64,000 bases of DNA from Cladorrhinum sp. PSN259. Its lineage: Eukaryota > Ascomycota > Sordariomycetes > Sordariales > Podosporaceae. The stretch spans positions 780,501 to 844,500 of the forward strand of contig MU867067.1 of assembly GCA_033725935.1 (NCBI GenBank), read 5' to 3'. Below the pieces are notes generated by a model. The model did not search any database, was not told the origin of the DNA, and saw only the letters and a program-made list of their open reading frames with translations. The position numbers were made by a program, and so were the translations under genes. Positions 35,994 through 47,360 of the stretch are shown piece after piece. The first letter of the stretch is position 1. Each line of letters starts with the position of its first letter.

Positions 35994-37938
35994 ACTCTGG
36001 CAGGTTGTCAAAGTATTACAACAGCTCTCGATTGCAAGACCTTTGTATGCCGATACACAGATGAGCCCTGCCATTTCGATGCCTGGGGTTTCTGGCATGG
36101 CTGGATGAAGCGTTAAGATTTGATGTACTTGACTTGACACTCGACCATGTTTGCTTTCGAAGCTTCGCCTTGATTTTCCGACTTGCGATCAAGTCGAATC
36201 ATTGTGCTTTTGGCGTTCTTGAGAAAGCAATCTGCAATGGCGCCTGGCGCAGGGAAAACCAAAAAATGAATGGCGTGTGTTTTTTTCTTGGACCTCCAGA
36301 TGTTTTTCTTCTTTTCCTTGATGAGCGTGTTTCCCACTTGAGAGTATCTCTTCCTTGACCTGTTCGCGGTTTGCTGTTTGTATCCTGGCGAGCTCCTTTT
36401 TTGGGGTCTGATTTTTCGAACCTCACTTTTGGGGTTCCTTGGGTCGGTTGGGGCTGGATATGACGACGAGGGAATATTTTGTCTCTCTGGATTGGTGGTG
36501 GATCTTTTTTTTTCGATCTTGTTTTTCAAGTCAGAATATGCATTCGGTACTCAGGCCTGGATTTGGGATTAAACTTGGGATGGATTGAGTCCGAGAGCAT
36601 CAATTGAGGTACATTTGGTCGGTGCAGATTTTGTGTGCCTGGTGTGATTACCGAGCGAAACATGTTTTCTTTTTATGCTCTTGAAAACACTGATTCTTTG
36701 GTTTGCTTTTGGTTTGCTTGGTGCATATAGATACCGAATATGGTAAATGAGGTCGGGTATGTTATGTCCAATATTGAGATAACTCGATTTCCCCCTTAAT
36801 GTCCCTTTTGTGAACGATGCCAAAATGGTATTAAAGACGAGCGTCACGGTTCAAATTCCTCTTGAGCATGGTAATCATCTTACAGCAATGACAAATCATG
36901 CCCTATCTAGATTGATCATTCCAGTCTTTCTGAATTCAACGTGGCTATCATTGCTGAGCATGTATGCATGTTACTTGCTCGTTCTTTAGGTTCAGTACAA
37001 AACATTCACACCACCAGCCTCAATGCTATTCTAGATGAAGAACAAGAAGAAGAAGAAGAATGTTTATATTTTGGATGGTTATTATTCGAGCAAAGAGAGA
37101 GAACATAATGGGGAAAGAAAAGAAGAAAAAAAGAAGGAAAAAAAAAGAAGGAAAAAAAAAGAAGGAAAAAAAAAAGGTATTGTACAACCCCCTCACCTCC
37201 TGGGTCAGCGGCAAAGACGAAAGAAAGAAATAATAAAATTTTTTTTTTTTCGGAAGATGGAGTATGAATGAATACCGGCGTACACCCGACTATATTAAGT
37301 AACTTGAGCACAATGAAAGATGAGACAAACGGCGGCGGAGGCGGTTGGGTAAATAAAATAGAGAAAAGACGGAAGCAAGGCATGGTCGGGTTACTATAGA
37401 GAGGTATTTTTTATTCGGATGAATCTTGGGCAAGGATAGAGAATAAGAATAAGGAGTTTGAAGGGATGGATGGGGTGCTGATAGGTTAGTACAATGATAA
37501 TGAATAGATCAGGGGGACACGGAATAGGAGGATAGGGGGTGAGGCAATGGGCTGCGAAATAGAGACATTGTTCGGCATTGTCACACCGTGAAAACAAGAC
37601 AAGATGATTTAGTCTGAAGGCTTAGAGAGGAGTAAGTAGAGACGAATTAGAATAGGTAAGTTGGATGAAGTACGGAAAGTCAACAGGTAGTCTCGGTGGT
37701 GTATAAAATGAGGGGGGGAACGTGCCCCGAATGTGCAGAAACCAGACAGTCAGGCAGGCCACCTCCCATTGTAAGAGATGCCTCTTCAAGCCAGGGCGGA
37801 ACTAGAGTCTTTTATCTTTTCTCTCCAGGATATATGAAACCTGATAATTTTGGTTCACTGTGTCTTTCATGTTCTTTTGGTGGCACATTGAAAGGCTCAT
37901 ATATCTCTTATTCCCATGATTCCTCTCATAGCTCAGCT
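35994..37938. other. intergenic region
   Basis: This contains the 3' side of the Myb gene and AT-rich sequence downstream of the GTPase gene. The main landmark is a purine tract at 37110. No gene seen. Confidence 0.5.
37110..37177. repeat. 68-nt homopurine tract
   Basis: Every base on the plus strand from 37110 to 37177 is A or G. It includes repeated GAAGG-A(n) units of about 14 nt. Such tracts can form triplex DNA; function unknown. Confidence 0.85.
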
Positions 37939-38582
37939 CTACTGGTGACCACCCCCCTGATACACGCTTGAGGGAAATGGACGGCGAGCCCTGACTTGCA
38001 TGCCGGGGTTTAACTTGTTATCCATCATCTTTTTCAGCCACTGAAAAGCAGCCTGGTACCCTTCCTCTTGCAAGAATGAACACACAAACACCTCGGGAAA
38101 ATAAATTCCTAAAGACTCTAGTGACTTTCGAAACGTTTTATATACTTCATGGCCGGGATTAAATGGGCCGACGTCGATCTTGTTAAGCAGCACAGCGATG
38201 GGCACATTTCGCAGCTTGTTCATGGCAAGAAGTCTGATGAGTTCCTCCTTCGCTTCTTCGAGCCTGCCAAGATCCGAGGCGTCAACGACAAAGACGGTGG
38301 CGTTGACGTGCTGGAGGAAGTACCTCCAGAAGCCACGGACCTTTCGATGACCGCCGAGATCGATGATCTTGCAAGGCTGTTTGTCGGTAATGAACTTGAA
38401 GCTGTGCAAGGTTGGAGGGTGGTTGGGATGTTGGCTCGGACGTCGCCGTGTTTTAGTTGCTGGAGCAGTGTTGTCTTGCCGGCGTTGTCGAGACCGAGGA
38501 GGAGAACGTTGGCTTCTTGCTTCTTGAAGACACCGAAGCCAGGCAAGGTCACGGCGTCAAAGATAAGCTTGAGAAACGACAT
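37939..38582 (-). pseudogene. SAR1/ARF-family small GTPase with a frameshift
   Basis: ATG at 38582. The N-terminal part has the P-loop LLGLDNAGKTTLL and runs in frame to about 38405 (PTTLQP). The remainder (LHSFKFITDK, IIDLGGHRK, VFVVDASD, LLNKIDVG, VCSFLQEEGY) reads in the next frame to the stop at 37939. DLGGH is the G3 motif, NKID is G4 and CS is G5, all matching SAR1-type proteins that drive COPII budding. There is no Gly2, so no N-myristoylation as in ARF, which also favours SAR1. The junction needs one or four extra bases. In SAR1 the switch I has QPT with an essential Thr, and restoring it needs four, consistent with loss of one copy of a short AACC repeat. No GT-AG intron fits. The gene looks like a diverged paralogue rather than the essential SAR1. 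Confidence 0.68.
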
Positions 38583-40555
38583 GGCGATGATTGGTCAATC
38601 GGGGCTGGGAAGTGGATTGAGAGTCGGAAAGAGAATCATTACATTGCCACTGTACATTGCCGCTGTACATTGCCGCTGTAAATTGACATTTTGAGGTTAT
38701 TTTCAACAAGGTTTTGTGTGAAACTAGATTCGAAATGTTCAACTTTGTTTACTCCATTAAGTTTCTTTTGGCTTTTTCTCCGTAAAGCCATTCACGGTCT
38801 TTACCTCGAATTTGTTTCGGATGTCCTTGTCTCAAGCCACTCGGGCCGAACCGGTGTACCATAGTATGGACCAACACCAAGGCATCCCTTACGATGGATG
38901 GAGTATAAGATACTTGAGAAGGCGTCCAGTAAAAGGCATGTTTCGTGCAACTGCCGTTGTGTTACCGAACACATGCAGCCGGCTGTAGCTTTCATTCGTC
39001 GGCATAGCCAATTTGCTCAGCAATCTCGTCGAGTTTCTCTTTGGCCGAACAGGTTTCTGTTTGCGCCACACCTTATCGCAACCGGAGAAATTATACGGCC
39101 CATTGACCATTTATGCCGCCATACTGAAGCCGGTATTTGGGGGATAAATCCTGGTTTTTCATCTCATAGCCTTTGTTGGCAGGAACTAAAACGGCAAAGA
39201 TGGAATACGAGAATGTTTGACGATCTTTGAAACCGAACATAAAAAAATGCGAGCGGCACCGGCAATGATGTTGAATCGGGCTGTGGCGTCATTCTGGAAA
39301 CGGCAAAGGGGAGGGGGTGGTGGTGGTGTTCCCAAATCACGAACCAACCCATGACCGCACCCACAATCTTGAACCCACCAATCTGGGGAAAGCCCTTCTC
39401 GAACTGCTTGGCGCACATGCACGACTAAGCCGGTTGGGGAATGGAGTCTCGGCCTTCATTAAATTATTCTGCTGACCATTTGCAGCTGAACTCGGCAAGA
39501 CATTTGAGAAATTCAATTTTCTGAAAGTAATCAATGAAAACCAAATCGAGAAAGAATCCAAATGAGAGGAAATAAGAGAAAAAAGAGAAATGATTACTGC
39601 TGTGTAACATCACGTCAGGGACGGAGGACCTCGGAACAAACAACCTGCAAGTCCACAAACGTTTAAACTGCCCGTCAACGGTCAGGCAGAATTTAGCGCC
39701 ACCCATCACGAGCAGGAGTTCGGCTGCTGCAGGTCTCGAATGGTAAATGTGGGGCGACCTACTCCACTTTGTAGGTGGAACATGGAATATTGGCAGGGGT
39801 CCTGCAAAGACCTTTCCAGAGAATCCTTCTGTTCTCTGAGAGTCCTCCCCCTTGGGGCACACACTGGTCAACCGTGCCGCAGCAGCATCCATGAAATGCC
39901 TCCACCCCCCCGTTGGGAATCCCAGGCGAGCCTGGTCAGGAGAAGCTCCAGTTGCTAAAATAGTCCTTGGCTTCCTTTCCCACTTCTTCTTTTTACCCTT
40001 TCCCTCTTCACGCCCCAAAACTACAACCGGACCCTTTGGACGTTGGGATTCACTTCTCACGAGGCCGCCTTTCGCTTTATTTTCTACGCCGGCGATCATT
40101 GATCCAAGGCATCTGATTAATATTTCACCTCTGGGATTTTCCCCGACGTCAATCGCTTACAAAACCTCAAAACCCACACTCTCGCTCTTATCCGGACCAA
40201 AAAAAAGGAGACACGCTCGTTTAACATATCTCCTCATAGATTCCGCCTTGTTACACCTACCATCTAGATCGCGAGATTTGGCACAGTTTTGATTGGAACG
40301 AGGCTATTTTTTCCACCGGTTCTACCTTCCATCACAGCCAGTTGTTCCGCCGTCTTCCGGTTCGCTTGGTACATCGATCGCATAAACCAACTTCACGTGG
40401 GTTACTTCGTGCAACCGGGAAAGTGATCCAGCCCAGCACCAATTCTGTCTCACTTCTACCCTCAACGACATCTCTTCCACACATTCCAACCTTAAATAAG
40501 CCTTTGCGTCATCTCAAACCTTCGATACCATATCTTGTCTGCCCTCAACAAAAAA
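38583..40555. other. divergent intergenic region
   Basis: This is the shared upstream region of the GTPase gene (minus) and the Crh gene (plus). It holds a 13-bp repeat just upstream of the GTPase ATG. From about 40100 to 40555 it is a C/T/A-rich leader typical of a highly expressed cell-wall gene. Open frames on the minus strand here carry no motif and are not called. Confidence 0.5.
38638..38689. repeat. 13-bp tandem repeat, four units
   Basis: Units start at 38638, 38651, 38664 and 38677. The middle two are identical (TGTACATTGCCGC) and the outer two have several changes. It lies about 55-105 nt upstream of the GTPase start, so probably in its leader or core promoter. Confidence 0.85.
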
Positions 40556-42124
40556 ATGCTTCGCTCAATCTTGCCGTTGGGCATTGCCCTCCTCGGCGCG
40601 ACCAGCGTCCTTGCAGTAGACCCTCCCTCCTGTGGTTTGGACAAAAGGTGCCCCAAAGAAGCTCCCTGCTGCTCTCGTAAGTTCTTGTCCCCCCACTGCT
40701 GCCCGTTCGATCCGTGCTGGAATGTAAGGTTTGTGGCTTTGAGACCGCTAGCGGCCGACCCGGTCACTCGGATCAATGGTTCCACGGCAATGTTGCACAG
40801 AACACATGCACTGACATCGGCAACTTGCATCGCAGAATACAATCAATGCGGTGTTGGCGCCTTCTGCCTCGGTGGTTGCGACCCCCGCATGTCCTTCTCT
40901 CTCGACTCGTGCCTCCCCGCGCCAGTATGCAAGGACAAGACGTACAAGATGAACTCTCTCGACCGGTACAGGGATATCGGCGAGTACCTCGGAGACCCGA
41001 GCACCGCCGATTGGGTCGGCCAGGGTGAGCCCGTCATCTACAACGGCAATACGCTGCTCACCATGGCTCCCAAGTCCGTCGGTACCGTTTTGGCCACGAC
41101 GACTTACATGTGGTATGGAAATGTCAAGGCCAAGATCAAGACCTCTAGGGGAGCAGGCGTCGTTACTGCTTTCATCTTGTTCAGCGATGTCAAGGACGAA
41201 ATCGACTACGAATGGGTTGGCGTTGATCTCAACACCGTCCAAACCAACTACTACTTCCAGGGTATCACCGATTGTGAGTGCAAACTTTGCCGCGTTTGCT
41301 CCATGTTGTGGTACAGTTAATTGCTGACTCTGTGCTGTTCAGACACACAAACTGGTAACCTGAGTGTTGCCGATTCGTACAACAAGTTCCACGAATACGA
41401 AATCCAATGGACCCCCGACGAGATCAGGTGGCTTGTAGATGGAAAGGTCGGCCGCACCAAGAAGAGAGCCGACACCTGGAACGCTACCTCCAACCAGTGG
41501 AACTTCCCGCAAACCCCGTCCCGTGTCCAAATTTCCATCTGGCCAGGTGGTCTCGAGACCAACGCCAAGGGTACCATCGACTGGGCCGGTGGCAAGATCG
41601 ATTGGAACTCTGACGAGATCAAGAACCACGGCTACTACTTTGCTACCTTTGGCGAAATCTCGGTTGAGTGCTACAAGACTAACAGCCCGCCTGGCACCAA
41701 CAAGGGAGTCTCGTACTACTATAATGACATCTCCGGAACCAACAATACCGTAGTCGACGGCAACAAGGGTACTACCATCAAGAGCTTGCTCGCGACTGGC
41801 TTTGATACCAATAAGGGTGACCCTTCAAAGTCAGACCCCAGCGCTTCTCAGTCATCTGCTATCCACGCTATTCCTGGCGGTGGTGTTGGCACTGGTAACA
41901 TTCCCGGCGCAAACGACAACGGCAACTCTGACTCTGGATCTGGCGGCAGCAGTGGCAGCAGCGGCTCCAACGGTGCTGCGACCACGTGTTCAACTGAGGG
42001 GTTCTCTCAAAGATGCGGTGGTGCTCAAGGTCAACAAAACGGCAACAATGGTGTTCGTGTGAGTGGGCTCGGTGCCAGTGCTCTTGCCGTCATCATCAGC
42101 ATTGCTGGGTTGCTCGTGCTTTAA
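40556..42124 (+). CDS. GPI-anchored Crh-family GH16 chitin-glucan transglycosylase
   Basis: Three exons, 40556-40676, 40836-41273 and 41343-42124, encode 446 aa; the introns are 159 and 69 nt. Crh enzymes link chitin to beta-glucan in the cell wall. The order is: signal peptide (about 1-20, ending VLA); a Cys-rich chitin-binding-like module (SCGLDKRCPKEAPCCSQY ... CGVGAFCLGGCDP) with the first intron inside it; the GH16 domain with catalytic DEIDYEW at residues 161-167, Glu162 being the nucleophile and Glu166 the acid/base; a Gly/Ser-rich linker; a short Cys-containing tail; and a C-terminal hydrophobic segment suited to GPI attachment. A CAA codon split by intron 1 restores the CCSQYNQCG consensus, which confirms that junction. 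The enzyme acts at the outer face of the plasma membrane or wall. Confidence 0.94.
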
Positions 42125-43170
42125 AATTTATCCCATTCCCCCGCCCTCGTAGCGTATTCCCTCATGTTTTGAGTTTCCTCTGTTCGGAGCTTTGTTTATA
42201 TCAGCGAAGAAAGGGGCCTGTGAATATATTCTTGGCTGTTGGGTGTTCGTGGGGCGCGATGTGAAAGGAAAACCAACCACTTAATTCTTTCTGTCCATTC
42301 TTTCTTGTATTTAACTTGATACCATGCACATGCACCCACTTTTTGGACTTTCTTCTTTCTTCTTGTGGTTTTCTTCTGCGTCGCGCCTTTGGGAGGGAGT
42401 TTTGTTTTAAAAGTGCATTAGCATGAAGCGTTCTATACTGGTTGTATACAGCGGTGCGTCGTAGGTCGTGGTAGCTAAGGGATGTAATTTGCAGTATGAA
42501 GATTGAACGTGTTGAATGGAGAGGATTCTTCTTGATATAATATTTTCACGTGTTTTTGAGGAGTATCCGCTTCGCATCTCCTAATATGTGCATAATTGAA
42601 TGTATGCCATGTGAGCATATCATAAAACAGAAACATTTTCTTTTGTCGTCTATGAATGGTTTGTGCCTTGTAAACATATTGGTGGCACCTTCAGATGGCA
42701 TGGATAGAAAAAAAGGGGTAAAAAGGGGCTGGCTGAAGTGAGGATTTGGGCAAGCCACCAACACCAGTACCGCCACCAACTGGCAGCAGCAACATAATTG
42801 TCATCATCCAGAGACATGCACAAAGACATTTATGGCTGATTACGAAAAAAATAACCCCCAAAAAAATTGGAGGGAGTCTTGTTTGATAATAAAAGCCAAT
42901 CGGTCCCAACGCCAACAAAATTCCACATAAAAACAACCACCATTCCTCCATTATCTGCGATACCACTTTTTGCACTCATTTCCTTTTCTTTATTTAACTC
43001 CCTCGGTAGTGAGGACTCACCAAACCGTCTCTCTTTATAATATCTTGAGCTTCGAACTACCTCTTACAAGATTCTCAACTTGGCCGCCTTAAAAGTTCCT
43101 CAAGCCCCCATGCATCTTCAACCCTGCTCCTTTGTATAAATGACCTTGAACCTTTTATTTCTGCTTCTTC
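42125..43170. other. intergenic region between tail-to-tail genes
   Basis: 3' flanks of the Crh gene and of the minus-strand gene at 43171. AT-rich, with no open frame of note. Confidence 0.5.
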
Positions 43171-45819
43171 CTACAAAACCTTCAACTTTGGTCCCCTCTT
43201 CCACGCTTGTTGAAACCCACCACCACCGCCACCATGACCTCCTAGATTCGTAGTGATGAGAGTCGATACCGCGCCGACAGTGTCTACAGCCCCAAAAGTG
43301 CCCATAGTTCCAGCAGCACCACCGTTAAAGATGGCAGTGGTACCACGAGTAAAGACAGTAGTCGTACCTGCCTTGGTCCCTGCCTTGGTATCTCCTTTAT
43401 TCGCCGTAGTACTGTCCGCCGTATTACCGCCACCAACTCCCGACAACCACCGCCTCAGGCTGTTGAACCATGACGACATCGTAGTGCCCTTCCAAATGGA
43501 CGATACCTTCCACTCCTTGCATATTTTGAACTGGCCTCTTGTTAATAACCCAAAGCCAGAACCAAACTTGGAACCAAACTTGGAACCGAATCCAGACTCG
43601 GACTCGGACTCGGACCCAAAGCTTGAGCCAGAACCAGCAGAGTCAAACCCAAACCCAAACTTGCTGCACCGATTTTTACATGTAGACGCCGCCGCCACCG
43701 CCGGAAATTTCTCAGGCTTTTCAAAGGACGCCCCGGGCCGAGACGGAAAGACGGCCCTGAACAGCAGCTTCATCGCGGCAAAGTTGACCAGGTTCGGAAC
43801 TAGGGAAGACAGCTTCGTATACACCGTCGGCTTTTTTTTAACTTTTATTTTCATCTTTGGTGTGGACAAAAATTCGTCAGAGCCGTCGTCGTATAACAGG
43901 TTGATGAGGAGAGGTTGAATGACTTTTTTGTAGAAGACGGGTGAAGGACGGAGAATGCGGACACGCCGTATTTTTATTTTTGGAATTTGAATTTGAAGCT
44001 TGTTCAGTCTTGGGAAATGAATGGATGGGATTTTGAGACTAGAGTGGAGTGATGGAATGCCGGGGAAGTGGTGGTAGATTCTTTGTAGGTGATTCGGCAC
44101 TTTGGGAGAGGATGCCGTTGAGGATGCGGTCGAGGAAGAGGACGACTTGATAAAGAATCTGGAGAATAACTTGGAAAACAGCGACCAAAACCACGCCGGA
44201 ACAGTAATAAATTTCCTGCCGAGGAAATACAAGATGCGTCTGCACAGAGAAGAAGGTTTAGGAATGCGTAAGTGAGTTAGGCCGATTGTTGGCAACCTGG
44301 GAAGACGAAAGAGAGGAGGGTATCGCGGGTCCGGGGGTATCAGTGGTTCTGTGTATGAGTATGAAGAAGAGGAAGAAGAGGAGAAGAGGTTGATAAAGTT
44401 GAATTTCCTCCTAATATCTTTATTGTTAGATTTTGTTTTACTTTTTAAAAAAAAGAGGCATTTTTTGGTGTGGAACAAACATACTTACTCATCCGGGAAA
44501 TCAGGCCAGATGATGCCTTTCCAGATGTTTGTGTAGACAGAGTCTGCGACGCCGCGGGGACCAGACCGGAGTGCTCTGTGCGTTGCGAGAGCGGTCGAAG
44601 TGACACCCGTGTATATACCTGTGACTCCTGTAGTAACCAGGGAGGCGGCCGAGGATATAGATCCAGTTATGGCCGTGATGGGATTGCGGAAAGTGCGTTC
44701 CCTCTTTTGACGCTCAGTCTCGCGGTGGACTCGTGAACTTCTCCAAGCTGAAGCAGGAATGTCGTGATCCTTCAGAGCACTGGCAGCCTGACTAGCAGCC
44801 GAGATATTTTCTTTCACCGTTTCTTTGATGGCTGCTTTCGCGGACTCGGCCTTTTCCTTTACGGCCGCCTTGGCAAAGTGAAGCTTCTCCTCGATGACCT
44901 CGTCCAAATCCGGAGGCGGCCAGGTACTTTCATCATTGAGCCACTCCCACCAGCTCTGCACTTTCCCCTCTACCTTTTCGGGGACTTCCTTTGTCACGCC
45001 CTTCCAAGCCTCACCTGCTTTCTCAGACGCCCACTCGAATTTATTCTCCAAGGATGACTCCGTACCCTCCAAGCTGGGGGATTCTTCCCGCACCCACTCG
45101 GCGGCGTCCGCGATTTTCCCCTCGCTGTAGGACCCAGCTTCTTTAACGTAATCCCGAACAGTTCCCGCAGTGTCTTTGACGAAAGGGTATATGATTCCCT
45201 CATCGCCTCTCTCGGTTACGTCTTTGATACCCAGGACGAGGTTGGCAAGACTACCAAACCCGCCCCAGACGGCTGCGAGGGGACCCGGAAGTTTCTTGGC
45301 TAGTTTTGGGATAGGTAGAGGGAGCTTCCAGCTGCCCGCCCAGACGCCGTCTTTGCCATTTTTAATCTTGTTGATTGATTTCTCTCCCTGGCAGATTGCC
45401 AGATCGGGCACGCCGTACCAGTCTGGAAGTCCCGTCTGGCGGTGGTACTCGCAGCGGAAGTAGGGGTTCGTGAGGATCTCAAAGTAATTGTAGGCCTTTG
45501 CCAGCTCGTCGGTTGAATCACTGCGCGAGAACCAGGAGGATTGCTTGTGGGGGTCATCACCGGGGAATAATGGGCCGAGGACCTTGTGAGCGGCCGCGTT
45601 GATCTCTTCGGTTGACGAGTAAGCATCGACGCCGTAGTAGGAGTAAGGAGTCTCGGTGGGGAGGTTGGCGGATGTCCAGAAGGTATGAGCAAAAGCGTAG
45701 GCGAGGTAGATGGCGTAGGGGGTCACGAGGAGTGACCCACCGGGAATCCATGCGAGGAGGTACCAGGGGACATAGCTCAGACCGAGAGCCGAAGCTGCAG
45801 TCCCGAGATCCTTGAGCAT
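43171..45819 (-). CDS. membrane protein with degenerate J-like domain; long C-terminal exon
   Basis: The first exon starts at ATG 45819. Its frame meets a TAA at 44485-44487 (444 aa), but that TAA lies inside a strong donor: GATGA|GTAAGT. An intron 44488-44411 (78 nt, branch TCTAAC, acceptor ATTAG) joins in frame to a stop-free stretch down to 43171, giving 856 aa. That second stretch has no ATG for over 550 nt, as expected of an internal exon. The N-terminus has a hydrophobic segment (about 15-45). PYSYYGVDAYSSTEEINAA ... AKAYNYFEILTNPYFRCEY then resembles a J domain, but the HPD tripeptide is replaced by FPGDDP, so Hsp70 stimulation is doubtful. The middle has long amphipathic Ala/Glu/Lys helices. 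The second exon is Ser-, basic- and Gly-rich with repeats such as SKFGSKFGSGFG. Confidence 0.65.
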
Positions 45820-46720
45820 TGTGATGATTTTTGCTTATTTCAGATGTGCCTTGTAGTGGCGCGTTCACAATTGAAGCTCGGGTTGTTTAGTGTAAGTTGT
45901 TGCCTTCCATGGCTTTGTGAATGGGTGATGATGTTGCATTTCTAGGGCACAAAAAAGCAAAGGGCAAGTGGGTGATTCAAAATCGCCGGAAGAGGTCGAG
46001 TTGTTCAAAGAACTGATCAGTTGCGGTGGATGTTACAAAGACTGCAGAGGTAGGAGCATCACAGCTTTGTGGAGGAGTATAAACAATGTTGTTTACATCC
46101 TTTCAGCTGGTGTGTGGGTTTTGAGAAACAGTTAATTGTTCTAGAGCTCTCTTCAATTGTGGTATTGTCTTCTCGTAAAGTGTCAAAGCCAAAGCTCCGT
46201 CTTTGTTTGTTCTCTTCCGGTGTCATTGAGGTATTGGCCTTGCACAAAGGGCATGAAGAGAGTTTGAAGGCTTAGTAATGGTTCTGGGGAAACGTTCCAA
46301 AATAGGAAACGCTATTGAGCTCAGAGGATGCCATTGAGATTTGAGCTGAATGCACATGTATGATGTATGGAACGTTACTGGCGAATACAATGAGGACCTG
46401 AGTATCGGAAGACGGTTGGCCGCAGCAACACGACCAAGTTGTGTCAACAAGCTTTTTTAAGCCTTTAACCGGCAGCAGCTGAACAATAGTCTCGTTGTAT
46501 TTCATCTGGTTAAAATGCGGAATGGGGACCTTGATGTTCCAGTTTCCCGGATACTGCTCTTCGCTTCACGTCCCACTACTACGTTGTGCGTCTCCTCGTC
46601 GATCATTGCCAATGACAAGAGCGCCTGTATGTATAAAGATGCATATCCTCGTCGAAAAAGAAGTCCACGGGCTATCCATTGACGCTCTAGCTCTCTAATC
46701 ACTTTTCGGAAACCTTCGCA
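45820..46720. other. divergent intergenic region
   Basis: Shared promoter region of the J-like gene (minus) and the small secreted protein gene (plus). No gene or strong motif seen. Confidence 0.45.
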
Positions 46721-47344
46721 ATGCGTCTCCTCGCTCTCCTTGGAGGCATCCTCACCCTCCTCCCCTCCACAACAACAGCCTTCCCGAACATTACGGCCCC
46801 TTTACTCCCCTGGCGAATCACCCGCGTCGTAGCCTCGTCAGCCAACGCCTATACAGGTTCCCATCCATACTCCAACATCTCCTTCACCATCTCAGATCCC
46901 AACAGAATCACCGTTGCTCCTCCTGACCAATATCGCAAGATCGAATTCCCGCCCACAACAGCCGACTGCTTCGTTTACTGGCAATCGTATTCAGAAGACC
47001 CCCGAAAGGCAGACTTTCCGCCGAATACTTGCTCTCCTATCTCGTCAGGAAAATGGACGTTTGATATTCGGGAGGGGAATATAAATATCGGCGTTAGAGG
47101 CACTGCTGTGACGAGGAACTTTGTGGCGGTCGTGAGATTGAGCGAGGCTGTGGTCTTGGAGTCTGGAGGGGTCTGGCAACACAAGTATGAAGGGCGGGCT
47201 TCCTTTGCTGTCACTTGGAACTTGGTTGTGGTTTGCGAAGGGGATGGGACTTGTTCTAATAAGTTGATGGAAGAGAAGCGGCCTGTTCTGGTTGAGCAGA
47301 AGCTGGTTGAAGCCAAGTGTATCATTGGGGATTGTGATATTTAG
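46721..47344 (+). CDS. small secreted protein
   Basis: A single exon of 207 aa. A clear signal peptide (MRLLALLGGILTLLPSTTTA, cleavage after about residue 20) precedes a mature domain with six Cys, including a pair in a VVCEGDGTC context and a C-terminal CIIGDC. Two NIS/NIT-type N-glycosylation sites lie near the N-terminus. The body is rich in beta-strand-like stretches (VRGTAVTRNFVAVVRLS, SFAVTWNLVVVC). I do not recognise the family. Size, Cys content and signal peptide fit an extracellular or effector-like protein, but that is only a class. The gene is tail-to-tail with the PhzF-family gene, with 16 bp between stop codons. Confidence 0.75.
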   Translation: MRLLALLGGILTLLPSTTTAFPNITAPLLPWRITRVVASSANAYTGSHPYSNISFTISDPNRITVAPPDQYRKIEFPPTTADCFVYWQSYSEDPRKADFPPNTCSPISSGKWTFDIREGNINIGVRGTAVTRNFVAVVRLSEAVVLESGGVWQHKYEGRASFAVTWNLVVVCEGDGTCSNKLMEEKRPVLVEQKLVEAKCIIGDCDI

Positions 47345-47360
47345 CAAGCTGTTATGCGTT

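Noticed and set aside
36830..36870. GGTTCAAATTCC, B-box-like sequence
   Set aside because: The flanks do not form a T-stem and no acceptor, D or anticodon arm can be drawn, so it is not a tRNA.
39464..40099. 211-codon minus-strand frame
   Set aside because: No motif, mixed low complexity, and antisense to the Crh gene's upstream region.
43253..43918. 221-codon plus-strand frame
   Set aside because: It is a shadow of the long minus-strand exon. The minus frame is twice as long, has the better codon pattern and is reached by a good intron.
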